From JBCBRD01 sp039819785 (GTDB lineage Bacteria; Pseudomonadota; Alphaproteobacteria; Rhizobiales; Hyphomicrobiaceae): a DNA stretch of 64,000 bases. A model generated the notes under the pieces. It was not told the origin of the DNA. It made no database searches and was given only the letters and a program-made list of their open reading frames with translations. Made by a program: the position numbers and the translations under genes. The stretch covers positions 3,849 to 67,848 of the forward strand of contig JBCBRH010000022.1 in assembly GCA_039819785.1 (NCBI GenBank), written 5' to 3'. Within the stretch, counting starts at the first letter, position 1. Each line of letters begins with the position of its first letter. Below, piece by piece: positions 1 to 9,771 of the stretch.

Positions 1-733
1 AGGTGAGATACTCAAACATCTCCTGCAGACTGTTGAGGCGCTCAACGATCTCGTCGAGCCCGACGGCTGGACCGGCGGAGGGCATGACGGCCTCGTCGAT
101 ATGCATGACGTAGACGCAATCGTCAGCAAAACAGTCAAGCGTCCCCTCAATGTCCCCGACCGACCAGCGCTCAAGAACACGTTCGGCCACACGCTCGGGG
201 GCATCATCGGGGTTCGATGGTGTCTGCACTGCGCCCGGTGGCACGTCATGCGCGAGCCTGTTGCCCCCCTTGCCCCCCCCACCCCGTCCGGCTGTAGCGT
301 CCGTGGATGGCCGGTCAAACAGCGCCATGAACGCCTGCAATTTCGCGGTATCGTAGTATTCTTCGACCCGGACAATGAGCATGTCATGAACCTCAAAGAA
401 CATTCGGGCTGTTCTAAAGAATGTTTCGCCGCTTTCGCGATGCTTCAAAACAACTTCGCACCGCGCCCGAACAATGTAATCGCCACCGTCCGCTCCGAGC
501 GCTCCGAGCGGACGGAACAAGAGATACTCGAAACTCTGATCCAGCATCTTCCAACGGCGGGCAATGGCATTTCGACCACGCGCGGTCCCTCCAAACGGAA
601 ATCCGGTCTCCGCCGCGCGAAGCGTCCAAACGCACGCAGGGTGAAGCAGAGAAAAGGCGGCGCGGAAATCGCGTCGGGAAAACGCTTCCAGCGCCCGGCG
701 GACAAGGGCCACCGGAGGATCATCAACAGGCAT
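1..733 (-). CDS. Tandem NTF2/SnoaL-like protein, 3' end cut by window edge
   Basis: This reading frame is open from an ATG at 733 down to base 1 (244 codons) and continues off the left edge. Residues about 5-135 read as one NTF2/SnoaL-like alpha+beta unit (motifs ALEAFSRRDFRAAFSLLHP and VHDMLIVRVEEYYDTAKLQAF). A Gly-rich linker follows, then a second similar unit from about residue 165 with the typical VLERWSVGDIEGTLDCFADD helix. Such folds serve as small-ligand binding or cyclase/isomerase domains; the substrate cannot be told. It is divergent from the channel gene at 1080. The start is the most upstream ATG and its ribosome binding site is weak. The domain assignment comes from motif pattern only. 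Confidence 0.6.
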   Translation of the reverse strand, partial: MPVDDPPVALVRRALEAFSRRDFRAAFSLLHPACVWTLRAAETGFPFGGTARGRNAIARRWKMLDQSFEYLLFRPLGALGADGGDYIVRARCEVVLKHRESGETFFRTARMFFEVHDMLIVRVEEYYDTAKLQAFMALFDRPSTDATAGRGGGGKGGNRLAHDVPPGAVQTPSNPDDAPERVAERVLERWSVGDIEGTLDCFADDCVYVMHIDEAVMPSAGPAVGLDEIVERLNSLQEMFEYLT

Positions 734-1079
734 AAAGAAAGGTCTCAAAAGGAAAGACGAAGCAACGAATGAACAGCGGTTATCGCATCTGGTCAAGGCG
801 AGAAGGGCAGCCTACGCACAATTGCTAACGGTATGTTTTCAATGCGCACACGTGTCAAGTTCAAGCTCGAAGACAGTCTAGTTGCCAAGAGCGCGAACAC
901 CCGGCGATTTGCCTTGCCGTCCAACTCGTGCCTTGAAGGGCAGCTGGCTTACGCTCAGAAGGGGACCACGGCAAAGACTGGAGAGGCCGGGCCAAAGGCC
1001 GAGGTCTGGAAAAGTCCGAAGCCACGCCAGAACCCTGGCAAGTGCACGATTTACGCAACGAAGAAGGTCGACACCCACC
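734..1079. other. Divergent intergenic region
   Basis: About 345 bases separate two divergent genes and should hold both promoters. Open frames here do not look coding, and no clear operator, hairpin or RNA gene was seen. Confidence 0.4.
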
Positions 1080-2282
1080 ATGCCGCGAAACGCACGTGCA
1101 GCCTACCTCCCAACCATTGCGACAAACCAGATGCAGCTTCCTATTGGCGCGATGCGGTGTCTCATCATGCTGATCGTCGCCATGGTCATCAGCCACAGCC
1201 CCGTGAGCGCCCAGGGCACGGAGGCTCCCGAAGCGGAAACCGCAGCCCCACAAACACAACAGCCACAAATGCCCAAAACGCTGATCGTCGGGACCAAGCT
1301 GGCACCACCATTTGTTTATAAGGCCGAAGACGGGTCATGGAGCGGCATTTCAATCGATCTCTGGCGCAGGCTTGCACTGGCCCTTAATCGTGACTTTGAA
1401 ATCAAGGAGTTCGACACAGCCCAAGGGGTTGTCGACGCCGCCGCTGAAAAAGAAATCGACATTGGTATCTCGGCGCTGTCCGTCACGGGCCCGCGTGAGC
1501 TCATCGCCGATTTCTCACACCCCTATTACCAGTCCGGCCTTGGAATCGCTGTCGCGACCGGCCCCGCCTCGGCATGGGTCAATCTTCTGCGCGCCCTCTC
1601 GTCTGGTCCCTTCCTCGCGACCGTTGGCATGCTGGCGCTGTTGCTGTTTGCGACAGGTGCCGTCATGTGGCTGATCGAGCGACGTCACAACCCAGAACAC
1701 TTCCCAACCGATGTGGTGAGAGGTGTTGGAAACGGCTTCTGGTGGTCGGCTGTGACCATGACGACTGTCGGTTACGGCGACAAAGCACCGGTCACGCTGT
1801 TGGGCCGCGCCATTGCCGTCATATGGATGTTTGCAGCGCTGATCCTGACAGCCGTCTTTACGGCCCAGCTGACGAGCGCACTCACGGTCCAGAGTTTTGC
1901 AGGTCCTGTCACCAGCGTCGCGGATTTGGGAAAGGCGAATGTCGGAATCCTGGAAGGCGCATCCAGCGAGGCATATTTTCGGGACCGCCGCCAGTTCCCG
2001 CAATCCTTTGCAAACGTGAGCGCCGGATTGGCCGCCTTGAAGTCAGGCCGCATCGACGCGTTTGTTCACGATGCTCCGATCTTGGGTTTTGAAATTTCGA
2101 AAGGCGACGCAAAAGGTATCGAATTGTTGGGCGACCTGTTCGAAACGCAGAATTACGCTGTCGTCATGCCCCAGGACAGTTCTTTGCGTGAACCCCTCAA
2201 TCAGGCGCTTTTGGAGATCACAGCCTCCGACCTCTGGCCTGCCATCACGTCGAAGTATCTCGACGTTGGCGGACCCCAATGA
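1080..2282 (+). CDS. GluR0-like ligand-gated potassium channel
   Basis: A periplasmic solute-binding domain is interrupted by a potassium-channel pore, the layout of prokaryotic ionotropic glutamate receptors such as GluR0. From an ATG at 1080 the protein has 400 residues. The signal segment is about residues 25-45. Binding lobe 1 is about 65-165, with Arg139 in SVTGPRE at the position that usually holds a ligand carboxylate. The first membrane helix is about 180-205, the pore loop carries the potassium filter TVGYGD at 229-234, the second helix is about 240-265, and binding lobe 2 follows to the C-terminus. By family it should gate K+ flow across the inner membrane on binding an amino acid; the ligand is unknown. 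ATGs at 1131 and 1152 are alternative starts close to the signal segment. Confidence 0.85.
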   Translation: MPRNARAAYLPTIATNQMQLPIGAMRCLIMLIVAMVISHSPVSAQGTEAPEAETAAPQTQQPQMPKTLIVGTKLAPPFVYKAEDGSWSGISIDLWRRLALALNRDFEIKEFDTAQGVVDAAAEKEIDIGISALSVTGPRELIADFSHPYYQSGLGIAVATGPASAWVNLLRALSSGPFLATVGMLALLLFATGAVMWLIERRHNPEHFPTDVVRGVGNGFWWSAVTMTTVGYGDKAPVTLLGRAIAVIWMFAALILTAVFTAQLTSALTVQSFAGPVTSVADLGKANVGILEGASSEAYFRDRRQFPQSFANVSAGLAALKSGRIDAFVHDAPILGFEISKGDAKGIELLGDLFETQNYAVVMPQDSSLREPLNQALLEITASDLWPAITSKYLDVGGPQ

Positions 2283-2462
2283 TTATTCCGCCCGCCTCCA
2301 TCCTGATGGGTCTTCAGGCAGGCTAACGCCGCGTCGGCGCTTGCCGGCAGCCGCGACAATATCTGGAAGCAGACACGGCCTTGGAAAGCCAGCGACAAGG
2401 CCCGCCTCAATCCCAGCCAATCACCTCAACGTATGGTCGAGACCGCCTCAACTCCTGGCTGA

Positions 2463-5435
2463 CTAAGCTCCCGGCCGGCCGGTTTTCTTCGGCCGTCCAC
2501 GCCGCGTCTTTGTTCCCGCAGGGTCTTCGAACTCACGTACGACCGTTGGTTTTTTCGGTATCGGCTTTGCGCCGCCCTTCGGGATCGACGTCATGGCATG
2601 CGGTCCCATCTCCTCAAGTGCCGGCTTGTGCGCACCCTTGATGTTCTCACCGAACGCGCCTGCTCCGGCATTGCGGCGCGGCACCTCGCGGTCGGTCCCA
2701 GGCCCCATTTCGCCAGGCTGTGGTTTGCGCACGCGTGAACCGGATCCACCGCCGCCACCTTTGCCAGTCCCACCCTTGCCAGATGTTCGGCCGCCCTTAC
2801 CTTTGACGCCCTTCTGAGCCTCTGACTTCGGCAGGTTTCCAGCAGCGCCATAGGACTTTTCGCCCTGATAACCGCCAGTCTTATTGTCAACAGCCGACTG
2901 TCGCGCCAGCGGGTCATCCGAAATCGCCAATTCGGTTTCGCGCAGCCGCTTCACCTCATCGCGTAATCTCGCGGCCTCTTCGAAATTCAGGTCGGCCGCG
3001 GCAGCCTTCATCTTGCCTTCCAGATCATCGATGACCGCGGCAAGGTTATGCCCGACCGCACCTCCCGCCTCATCCACGAGACCGGTATCGACCGTGACGC
3101 GGTCAGCCTCGTAGATCGACGACATGACATCGGAGATGTTGGCGCGCACACTTTCCGGCGTAATGCCGTGTTTGGCGTTATACGCGAGCTGTTTTTCACG
3201 CCGCCGGTCGGTCTCGGCAATCGCCCGTTCCATTGAGCCAGTGATGTTGTCGGCATAAAGAATGACCCGGCCATCGACGTTCCGTGCAGCGCGCCCGATC
3301 GTCTGCACAAGCGATGTTTCGGACCGCAAAAACCCTTCCTTGTCGGCATCCAGAATGGCAACGAGCGCGCACTCTGGAATGTCGAGGCCTTCCCGCAGCA
3401 GGTTGATCCCGATGAGCACGTCGAATGCGCCAAGCCTCAAATCACGAATGATCTCGATGCGTTCCAGCGTGTCGATATCCGAGTGCATGTAACGCACACG
3501 AATGCCGGCTTCATGCATGTACTCCGTCAGGTCCTCGGCCATCCGCTTGGTCAGCGTGGTCGCCAGCACGCGGTGCCCCTTGGCGGCAACCGTGCGGACT
3601 TCATCGAGAAGGTCATCCACCTGGCTTTTCGCAGGCCGCAACTCGATCACAGGATCGGTCAACCCGGTGGGGCGGATGACCTGCTCGGCAAAAACGCCGC
3701 CGGTTTGCTCCAGCTCCCAGGACTGTGGTGTCGCCGAAACGTGGATCGACTGTGGGCGCATCGCATCCCATTCCTCGAACCGCAGCGGTCGGTTATCCAT
3801 GCAGCTGGGCAAACGGAACCCATACTCGGCCAGCGTCGCCTTGCGCCGGAAGTCGCCCCGGAACATGCCGCCGATTTGCGGCACCGTCACATGGCTTTCG
3901 TCGGTGAACACAAGCGCATTGTCCGGCAGGTACTCAAACAGCGTTGGCGGCGGGTCGCCCGGTCGCCGCCCTGTGAGGTAGCGCGAGTAATTCTCGATCC
4001 CAGCACATGAGCCGGTCGCTTCCATCATCTCCATGTCGAACATGGTGCGTTGTTCAAGCCGTTGCGCCTCCAGCAGCTTGCCGGTCGCATACATCTCGTT
4101 CAGCCGTTCTTTCAGCTCTTTCTTGATGGAGTTGATCGCCTGCTGCAGCGTGGGACGCGGCGTCACGTAGTGCGAGTTCGCATAGACTTTGACCAATTCA
4201 AGATCATCAACCTTCTGCCCGGTAAGCGGATCGAATTCCGTGATGCTTTCAATCTCGTCGCCAAACAGCGAGACCCGCCAAGCGCGATCCTCCAAGTGGG
4301 CCGGAAAAACTTCGACGGTATCACCGCGAACCCGGAACGTCCCGCGTTGGAAGGCAGCGTCATTGCGCTTGTATTGAAGCGCGACGAGGTCAGCCAACAG
4401 CTGTTGCCGCGAGATGGTCTCGCCAACCTTGATGGCAAATGTCATCGCCGTATACGTCTCGACCGATCCGATACCGTAGATACACGATACAGACGCAACG
4501 ATGATCACGTCGTCGCGCTCCAGCAGCGCGCGTGTTGCAGAGTGGCGCATCCGGTCGATCTGCTCGTTGATCGAACTTTCTTTCTCGATGTAAGTGTCAG
4601 TGCGCGGCACATAGGCTTCGGGCTGGTAGTAGTCGTAATATGACACGAAATATTCAACGGCGTTGTTTGGGAAAAACCCCTTGAACTCGCCATACAACTG
4701 AGCCGCCAGTGTCTTGTTCGGAGCCAGGATCAGCGCCGGACGCTGGGTCTGGGAGATCACGTTGGCCATCGTGAACGTCTTGCCGGAGCCGGTGACGCCA
4801 AGCAGCACCTGGTCGCGCTCGACGTTCATGACCCCGTCCACAAGATCGGCGATTGCAGTTGGCTGGTCCCCCTTGGGCTCATAGTCGGAGACGAGGTCAA
4901 ACCGCACCCCGCCCTCCGACTTTTCGGGCCGATCTGGACGGTGTGGCGTAAAGTCCGGCGTCTTACCCGCCACGATCGGGTGCGCGGCCATCATAGGCTG
5001 CAACCGCAAGACTTCCTTGGCGCTATCGGTCCGCTCTTCCGGTTTGGCCAACAGCGCATCCAGGTATCCGGTCAGGCCCATGTTGCCGGAGGTCGGCATC
5101 AGCGCTTGGTTGCGCAGTGCCGGCAAAACCTTGCCTTCGCCAGCCTCATATCCCGCATTGCCAGCCGTTCCAGGTGCTGCGGCAAAGCCCGCCTGCGGGG
5201 CCTCCGCAAAACCTGTCGGCAATCCGCTTGCAGACGTCAGCCCCGGCGTCGCGGCATCGGTTTCCTGAGGTGGCGGCAACGGCTTGCCGGATGTCCCCCG
5301 TGATGGCCGTGCCTTGGGGATCTTCCCTTCAGAACCAACCCCGGATTTTGACTTGGCCGGACTTTTCCCGCTGACTTTCGCATTCGAGGCGGTCGACGCG
5401 GTTGCTCTGGATGATGTTTTCGTTTTTTCTGCCAT
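2463..5435 (-). CDS. uvrB: Excinuclease ABC subunit B, with long terminal extensions
   Basis: UvrB is the damage-verifying DNA helicase of nucleotide excision repair and works with UvrA and UvrC. The body begins near residue 177 (RFDLVSDYEPKGDQPTA). It shows the Walker A motif GVTGSGKT, the beta-hairpin region SYYDYYQPEAYVPRTDTY, helicase motifs such as IGRAARNVDG, and a C-terminal UVR motif (LNFEEAARLRDEVKRL) that contacts UvrC. At 990 residues it is about 300 longer than the usual 670-700. The extra length is a Ser/Lys/Ala/Gly-rich N-terminus of about 176 residues and a Gly/Lys/Arg-rich C-tail of about 130. Extended UvrB proteins are known in Hyphomicrobiales. No GTTC-N7-GTTC LexA site was seen in the short divergent promoter. 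Confidence 0.96.
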   Translation of the reverse strand: MAEKTKTSSRATASTASNAKVSGKSPAKSKSGVGSEGKIPKARPSRGTSGKPLPPPQETDAATPGLTSASGLPTGFAEAPQAGFAAAPGTAGNAGYEAGEGKVLPALRNQALMPTSGNMGLTGYLDALLAKPEERTDSAKEVLRLQPMMAAHPIVAGKTPDFTPHRPDRPEKSEGGVRFDLVSDYEPKGDQPTAIADLVDGVMNVERDQVLLGVTGSGKTFTMANVISQTQRPALILAPNKTLAAQLYGEFKGFFPNNAVEYFVSYYDYYQPEAYVPRTDTYIEKESSINEQIDRMRHSATRALLERDDVIIVASVSCIYGIGSVETYTAMTFAIKVGETISRQQLLADLVALQYKRNDAAFQRGTFRVRGDTVEVFPAHLEDRAWRVSLFGDEIESITEFDPLTGQKVDDLELVKVYANSHYVTPRPTLQQAINSIKKELKERLNEMYATGKLLEAQRLEQRTMFDMEMMEATGSCAGIENYSRYLTGRRPGDPPPTLFEYLPDNALVFTDESHVTVPQIGGMFRGDFRRKATLAEYGFRLPSCMDNRPLRFEEWDAMRPQSIHVSATPQSWELEQTGGVFAEQVIRPTGLTDPVIELRPAKSQVDDLLDEVRTVAAKGHRVLATTLTKRMAEDLTEYMHEAGIRVRYMHSDIDTLERIEIIRDLRLGAFDVLIGINLLREGLDIPECALVAILDADKEGFLRSETSLVQTIGRAARNVDGRVILYADNITGSMERAIAETDRRREKQLAYNAKHGITPESVRANISDVMSSIYEADRVTVDTGLVDEAGGAVGHNLAAVIDDLEGKMKAAAADLNFEEAARLRDEVKRLRETELAISDDPLARQSAVDNKTGGYQGEKSYGAAGNLPKSEAQKGVKGKGGRTSGKGGTGKGGGGGSGSRVRKPQPGEMGPGTDREVPRRNAGAGAFGENIKGAHKPALEEMGPHAMTSIPKGGAKPIPKKPTVVREFEDPAGTKTRRGRPKKTGRPGA

Positions 5436-5489
5436 GCCATTACATATGGCTTAGGCCCCGGCTCAGATCAAAGGGCAAGGTTGCAGTTG

Positions 5490-5550
5490 TGCATATTTGC
5501 ACTCCATCTGCGCGACCGTGCCACTTAGGTGCGGCAGCCCGCCTCCAGGG
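5490..5550. repeat. Intergenic motif shared with 11802-11840
   Basis: The divergent promoter between uvrB and the deoxyribosyltransferase gene contains tgcatatttgcac (5490-5502) and gcggcagccc-N3-tccaggg (5531-5550). Nearly the same two blocks occur at 11802-11814 and 11821-11840 with different spacing. They may belong to a dispersed noncoding element; function is unknown. Confidence 0.35.
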
Positions 5551-5612
5551 CCCCCACCCATCGCGCTTGCACCCGGTAGCATTGCAGGCTTTGCCACGAT
5601 CAAAGGACGTCA

Positions 5613-6176
5613 ATGCGCAAAGTATATCTCGCCGGCCCCGAAGTCTTCCTTCCAAATGCCAGAGAGGTCGCTCAGGAGAAAAAGCGCATTTGCGCGGAGC
5701 ATGGCCTCACGGGCGTCTTCCCGTTGGACGTCGACCTGATATTTCCAGACGGCGCGACCCCGGCAGATCAGGCTGCGCTGATTTCAGCTTCGAACGAAAA
5801 CCTCATGCGCGGGTGTGATGCGATCATTGCCAATTGCACACCGTTCCGTGGCACGGGCATGGATGCGGGCACAGCGTTCGAAATCGGCTTCATGCGCGCG
5901 CTGGGCAAACCGTGTTTCGGGTATTCGAATGTGCCTGGCGACTATGCGGTCCGCGCCCGTCAGTATGTTGACGCCAACCCGGGCTTTTCATTCGAAGGCG
6001 ACCTGCCCGGTACCGAGATTGAAGATTTCGGCCATCCCGAAAACCTCATGATCGCCTGCGCCATCGCTGCGAGTGATACATCCCTCATCACCCCCGACAG
6101 CCCAGCCAGCCCCGCCAACTTCGCCGACCTGACCCAGTTCCACCGCTGCGTGGGCCTTCTCGCACGATCAGTCTGA
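5613..6176 (+). CDS. Nucleoside 2-deoxyribosyltransferase family protein
   Basis: The family cleaves or transfers the deoxyribose of 2'-deoxynucleosides in the cytoplasm, in nucleotide salvage or clean-up. The 187-residue protein opens with the nucleotide-binding strand KVYLAGPEVFLP. It has the CDAIIANCTPFRGTGMDAGTAFEIGF block, where the family's catalytic glutamate lies in the GTAFEIG segment. Length fits the family. It is divergent from uvrB, 177 bases away, and has no operon partner downstream on the same strand. Confidence 0.85.
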   Translation: MRKVYLAGPEVFLPNAREVAQEKKRICAEHGLTGVFPLDVDLIFPDGATPADQAALISASNENLMRGCDAIIANCTPFRGTGMDAGTAFEIGFMRALGKPCFGYSNVPGDYAVRARQYVDANPGFSFEGDLPGTEIEDFGHPENLMIACAIAASDTSLITPDSPASPANFADLTQFHRCVGLLARSV

Positions 6177-6396
6177 GCCGCACGGTCATATCTAAAGGAG
6201 GCGCCGTCACAAACGATGTCGTCAAAACCAAAAGCAGTTTTGATCTGACTCAGAAGAAGCCATCCCGAGGTGGCACACGCGCGACCGCCACAAAGTGTCC
6301 CTTGAAGGTTTGAACCTCATCCCTCACGGGCGCAGGCCAAGGGCAACCGGTTGCGGCGTGCCCAAGGCCAACACCCATGGCCAACACCCAAGGTTC

Positions 6397-8694
6397 TTAC
6401 ATCGACCACTTGCGCCAGATGGCACCCAGGATGTCGGCAAAGTCATCGGTCCATGGAACCGTCTGACCAGCATCCGCCGTCCGAACACCCTTAAGCCGTT
6501 GCACCCGGTCGATGACGGTTTTGTCTTTGGCCAGGAAGACAACATGGCTCGGCTGACCATCAAGACCCGGCAGACCGTCTGCGTCAAAAACGGGCGTCAC
6601 GTAGACGCCTGGGATGGCACCAGCCGTGGCGGCGACCACGCTTTCCAGTTCCAAATAGCGGTTCGAGATGTGGAACGCGATCAGACCGTCTTGAGGAATT
6701 TTCGACAAGAACAACTGCAACGCTTCCTTGGTCATCAGGTGAACCGGGATCGAATCCGACGAAAACGCATCCACCACGAGATAGTCGAAGGCACCATCTG
6801 GCGACCTGGCAAGCGTGATGCGGGCATCACCGATCACGGTTTCCGTATCGGCAGCACAGCGCGTCATGTACGAGAAGTGCTTCGGATCACGTGCAATTCT
6901 GTCGACGACAGGATCGATTTCGTAAAGCGTCATAGTCTCATCTTCGCGCACGAGGCAGGCAAGCGAGCCGGTCCCCAGGCCGATGATTCCGACGCTGAGC
7001 TTGCTATCAGTCGGAGATAAGGATTCACGAGCGATGTCGAAGCCGAGCGCCATCGGTGACTTGGGGTGGTAGTAGGTGATCGCGTCGGGCGCTTCGATCG
7101 CATTCCCATCCGCGTCGGTCAGCTTCTCTCCGCCATGCATGGTCGAACCGTGGTAAAATAAGCGGTAACGGCCATCAGGTGTTTCAAGGACGCGCGAGAC
7201 GCCAAAGAAGCTGCGCTCGTTGATCCCGTTTGTGACAAGGTTGGTGCCAGCGCTCACGAGAACGAGTGACGCCAGAACAGCCCCTGCTGCCCGTCCGGGA
7301 CCAGCCGAGGGCCACACGATCAGACCACCCGCGACCATCAGCAAGACCATGACGATGGCGGCAGCAGGCACAGGCTGCATTTCGCCTCCGGCTGCCGCGA
7401 TCCAGATCGCACCACCCGTCACCCCAAGCCCACCGGCAACCATCAAAGCCTGTTCACGGCGCGCCTTGTCCCAAAGCGCTTCCACAAGCCCCGGCCGCGC
7501 CAGCAGTCCGGCAAGAATGAGTAGCGGATACTCAAGAACGATGTTGAAAATCTGTGGCGCGATGATGCCTGTGAACAGTCCACCCAGAACACCGCCAAGC
7601 GACATGAACAGGTAGAACTCCGTCAAACGGTCGGCATCTGGCCGGGCTTCATAAAGCGCGCGGTGACAAACCAGCGTCGTAACCACGAAGGTCGCAAAGC
7701 CGATAAACCCGCCCATCATCGCACTGGCCGATGTCGGCAGCACAATCAGGATCACCGAGATGATCGCAAAAGCCGGCTGAAGCTGAAGCACGATGTTGTG
7801 CGGGATCATGGACTGATCGCGGAACACGATCACGAACGTGCCCAGGAACGTTGCCAGTGGGATGACCCAAAGGAAGGGCGCAGACGCAATGTCCGTGGTC
7901 ACATGTGTGGTGAACGCCACCATCAGTGCGGATGGAACGAACGCAAGGCCGACCCAGGCAGCCCGCATCAGCCATGTCGGGGCAGCGGATAACGCGCCCG
8001 GCTCCGCAGCAGAAGGTACATCGGCAGCCTGCGCGCGCAACCCGGCCAGCATCAGGATGCCGCAGACGCCCAGCATCGGCAGCAACGCGATAAAGCCGCC
8101 TGCCCAGATTGTGCGCTGCATCTCAAGCCCGATCATCGGCTCAATCAAGAACGGATAGGCCAGCAGCGAAGCGAGCGAGCCCAGGTTTGAGGCTCCGTAC
8201 AGAAAATAAGGATCGTTCGCGTGGGGATGACCGGAACGCGTGAACCATGCCTGCAGCAGCGGCGCGTTGGCAGAGACGGCAAAAAACGGCAGCCCGACGC
8301 CGACCGTCATCACAGCCACAAGCCACATATAGAAGTTTCCGGTCGGCGGCTCATCAGCCCAGGCCGGTAAGCCGAAGGGAAGCGCGGACACGGCGATGAC
8401 ACAGACCGCGAGATGGATCAAAGGCGCATAGGGCCAGGGTGCAAACCGGTTCAACGCATGCGCATAGCAGTAACCAGCCAAGAGCGTTGCCTGGAAGAAG
8501 CACATCGCAACAGCCCAGACAGACGGCGAGCCACCCAGATGGGGCAAAACCATCTTCGCAAAAACGGGCTGCACCGAGAACAGCAGCGATGCCGATACCA
8601 ACAGCGTACCGGCAAACACAATCAGGCCCGCGCGACCAGCCGCAATGGCGCTCAGTGTTCCAGATGTACTCGGTGTGATGGACGTCGCACCCAT
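6397..8694 (-). CDS. Fused membrane-transporter/spermidine-synthase-like protein
   Basis: The N-terminal two thirds (about residues 20-485) are a polytopic membrane domain with some dozen hydrophobic segments. The C-terminal third (about 490-765) is a spermidine-synthase-like Rossmann methyltransferase fold, with GIIGLGTGSLAC as the nucleotide-loop motif, then YEIDPVV and DAFSSDSIPVHLMT. This matches the family annotated as fused MFS/spermidine synthase. The reaction in vivo is not established. Start is taken at ATG 8694 (MGATSITP) because a gggggat ribosome binding site sits just before it; an in-frame ATG at 8724 lacks one. Confidence 0.85.
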   Translation of the reverse strand: MGATSITPSTSGTLSAIAAGRAGLIVFAGTLLVSASLLFSVQPVFAKMVLPHLGGSPSVWAVAMCFFQATLLAGYCYAHALNRFAPWPYAPLIHLAVCVIAVSALPFGLPAWADEPPTGNFYMWLVAVMTVGVGLPFFAVSANAPLLQAWFTRSGHPHANDPYFLYGASNLGSLASLLAYPFLIEPMIGLEMQRTIWAGGFIALLPMLGVCGILMLAGLRAQAADVPSAAEPGALSAAPTWLMRAAWVGLAFVPSALMVAFTTHVTTDIASAPFLWVIPLATFLGTFVIVFRDQSMIPHNIVLQLQPAFAIISVILIVLPTSASAMMGGFIGFATFVVTTLVCHRALYEARPDADRLTEFYLFMSLGGVLGGLFTGIIAPQIFNIVLEYPLLILAGLLARPGLVEALWDKARREQALMVAGGLGVTGGAIWIAAAGGEMQPVPAAAIVMVLLMVAGGLIVWPSAGPGRAAGAVLASLVLVSAGTNLVTNGINERSFFGVSRVLETPDGRYRLFYHGSTMHGGEKLTDADGNAIEAPDAITYYHPKSPMALGFDIARESLSPTDSKLSVGIIGLGTGSLACLVREDETMTLYEIDPVVDRIARDPKHFSYMTRCAADTETVIGDARITLARSPDGAFDYLVVDAFSSDSIPVHLMTKEALQLFLSKIPQDGLIAFHISNRYLELESVVAATAGAIPGVYVTPVFDADGLPGLDGQPSHVVFLAKDKTVIDRVQRLKGVRTADAGQTVPWTDDFADILGAIWRKWSM

Positions 8695-9054
8695 GAATTC
8701 AATCCCCCATACGCACGCAAACAAACGCGTTCAAAATCTTCGAAATCAATTCCTGGTTTTACCAAATCAGCATTTCGTATTTCTGAACCAGCACCCGCCG
8801 GATAAGGCTTTTTTCGTTTGGATTGGGTAAAGTCCAATTCCAGATTGAAACACTCACGCCACGCGACGTGCCGCCCCTGCGGACACAGCAAGGCAAAGCA
8901 CCGCGCATCTTCCCAAGCCTTGAAAAGCGCAAGCGATGGCCATGCTCCGTTGAAGTGGCCTTCATTCCTGAGCCAAAAAGGCCTAACCTGTTGTGTGCCT
9001 GAGCATCGCGAGGCGATATCAATCAGGCGTCAGGATACGAGCGGGGGCAAAGCT
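8695..9054. other. Divergent intergenic region
   Basis: About 360 bases separate the membrane fusion gene from the dehydrogenase gene. The plus-strand frame from 8818 is open but its first 79 codons look noncoding. No RNA gene or operator was recognised. Confidence 0.35.
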
Positions 9055-9771
9055 TTGAGCGACACACGCATTGCACTGGTCAGCGGGGCAAACCGCGGCA
9101 TCGGCCTTGAAATCGTCCGACAGTTGTCGCGCGAGGGGATCATGACGGCGCTCGGCGCACGCGACTTGGAGGCAGGTCAAAAAGCAGCCGATACACTGGC
9201 ATCAGAGGGCCTCGAGCCAGCACCGGTCGCACTCGACGTCACCGATCCAGAAAGCGTCAAACAAGCCGTCGAAAGGACGATCCATTTGTTTGGGCGGATC
9301 GATATCCTGGTGAACAACGCCGGTATCCTTATCGATCCAGAATTGGACGAAGGCGGATCGGTTGCCGAGACCCCGATCGAAATTGTTCAGCAGACCTTCG
9401 AAGTGAACACGCTCGGTCCACTGCGCCTGATGCAGGCGGTTCTGCCGCATATGACCGAGGCCCGCTATGGTCGCATCGTCAACATGTCATCTGGCCTGGG
9501 CCAGCTGTCAGACATGGGCGGCGGGCGGTTGGCCTACCGGCTTTCGAAGACGGCATTGAACGCGTTGACGCGAACAGCCGCTGCCGAAGTGACCGGTGGT
9601 GACATCAAGATCAATGCGATGTGCCCCGGCTGGGTCCGCACCGACATGGGTGGGCCCAACGCTGCTTTGTCCGTGGAAGAGGGCGCACAAACGGCAGTCT
9701 GGCTTTCGATGCTGGATGGCGACGGACCCAGTGGCGGGTTCTTCCGAGGTGAAATGCCTATTCCTTGGTAG
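9055..9771 (+). CDS. Short-chain dehydrogenase/reductase
   Basis: This is a classical SDR oxidoreductase of 238 residues, expected in the cytoplasm and using NAD(H) or NADP(H). It shows the TGxxxGIG-type cofactor loop as SGANRGIG near residue 10, the NNAG motif (ILVNNAGI), the catalytic Ser in IVNMSSGLG, and YRLSK carrying the catalytic Tyr and Lys. A plausible start is TTG 9055 just after a ggggg-containing ribosome binding site; the frame stays open upstream to 8818, but that part does not resemble the family. The substrate is unknown. Confidence 0.88.
   Translation: MSDTRIALVSGANRGIGLEIVRQLSREGIMTALGARDLEAGQKAADTLASEGLEPAPVALDVTDPESVKQAVERTIHLFGRIDILVNNAGILIDPELDEGGSVAETPIEIVQQTFEVNTLGPLRLMQAVLPHMTEARYGRIVNMSSGLGQLSDMGGGRLAYRLSKTALNALTRTAAAEVTGGDIKINAMCPGWVRTDMGGPNAALSVEEGAQTAVWLSMLDGDGPSGGFFRGEMPIPW

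Noticed and set aside
101..772. Plus-strand open frame of 223 codons at the left edge
   Set aside because: It lies antisense to the NTF2-like gene, whose protein shows family-like blocks; this frame does not.
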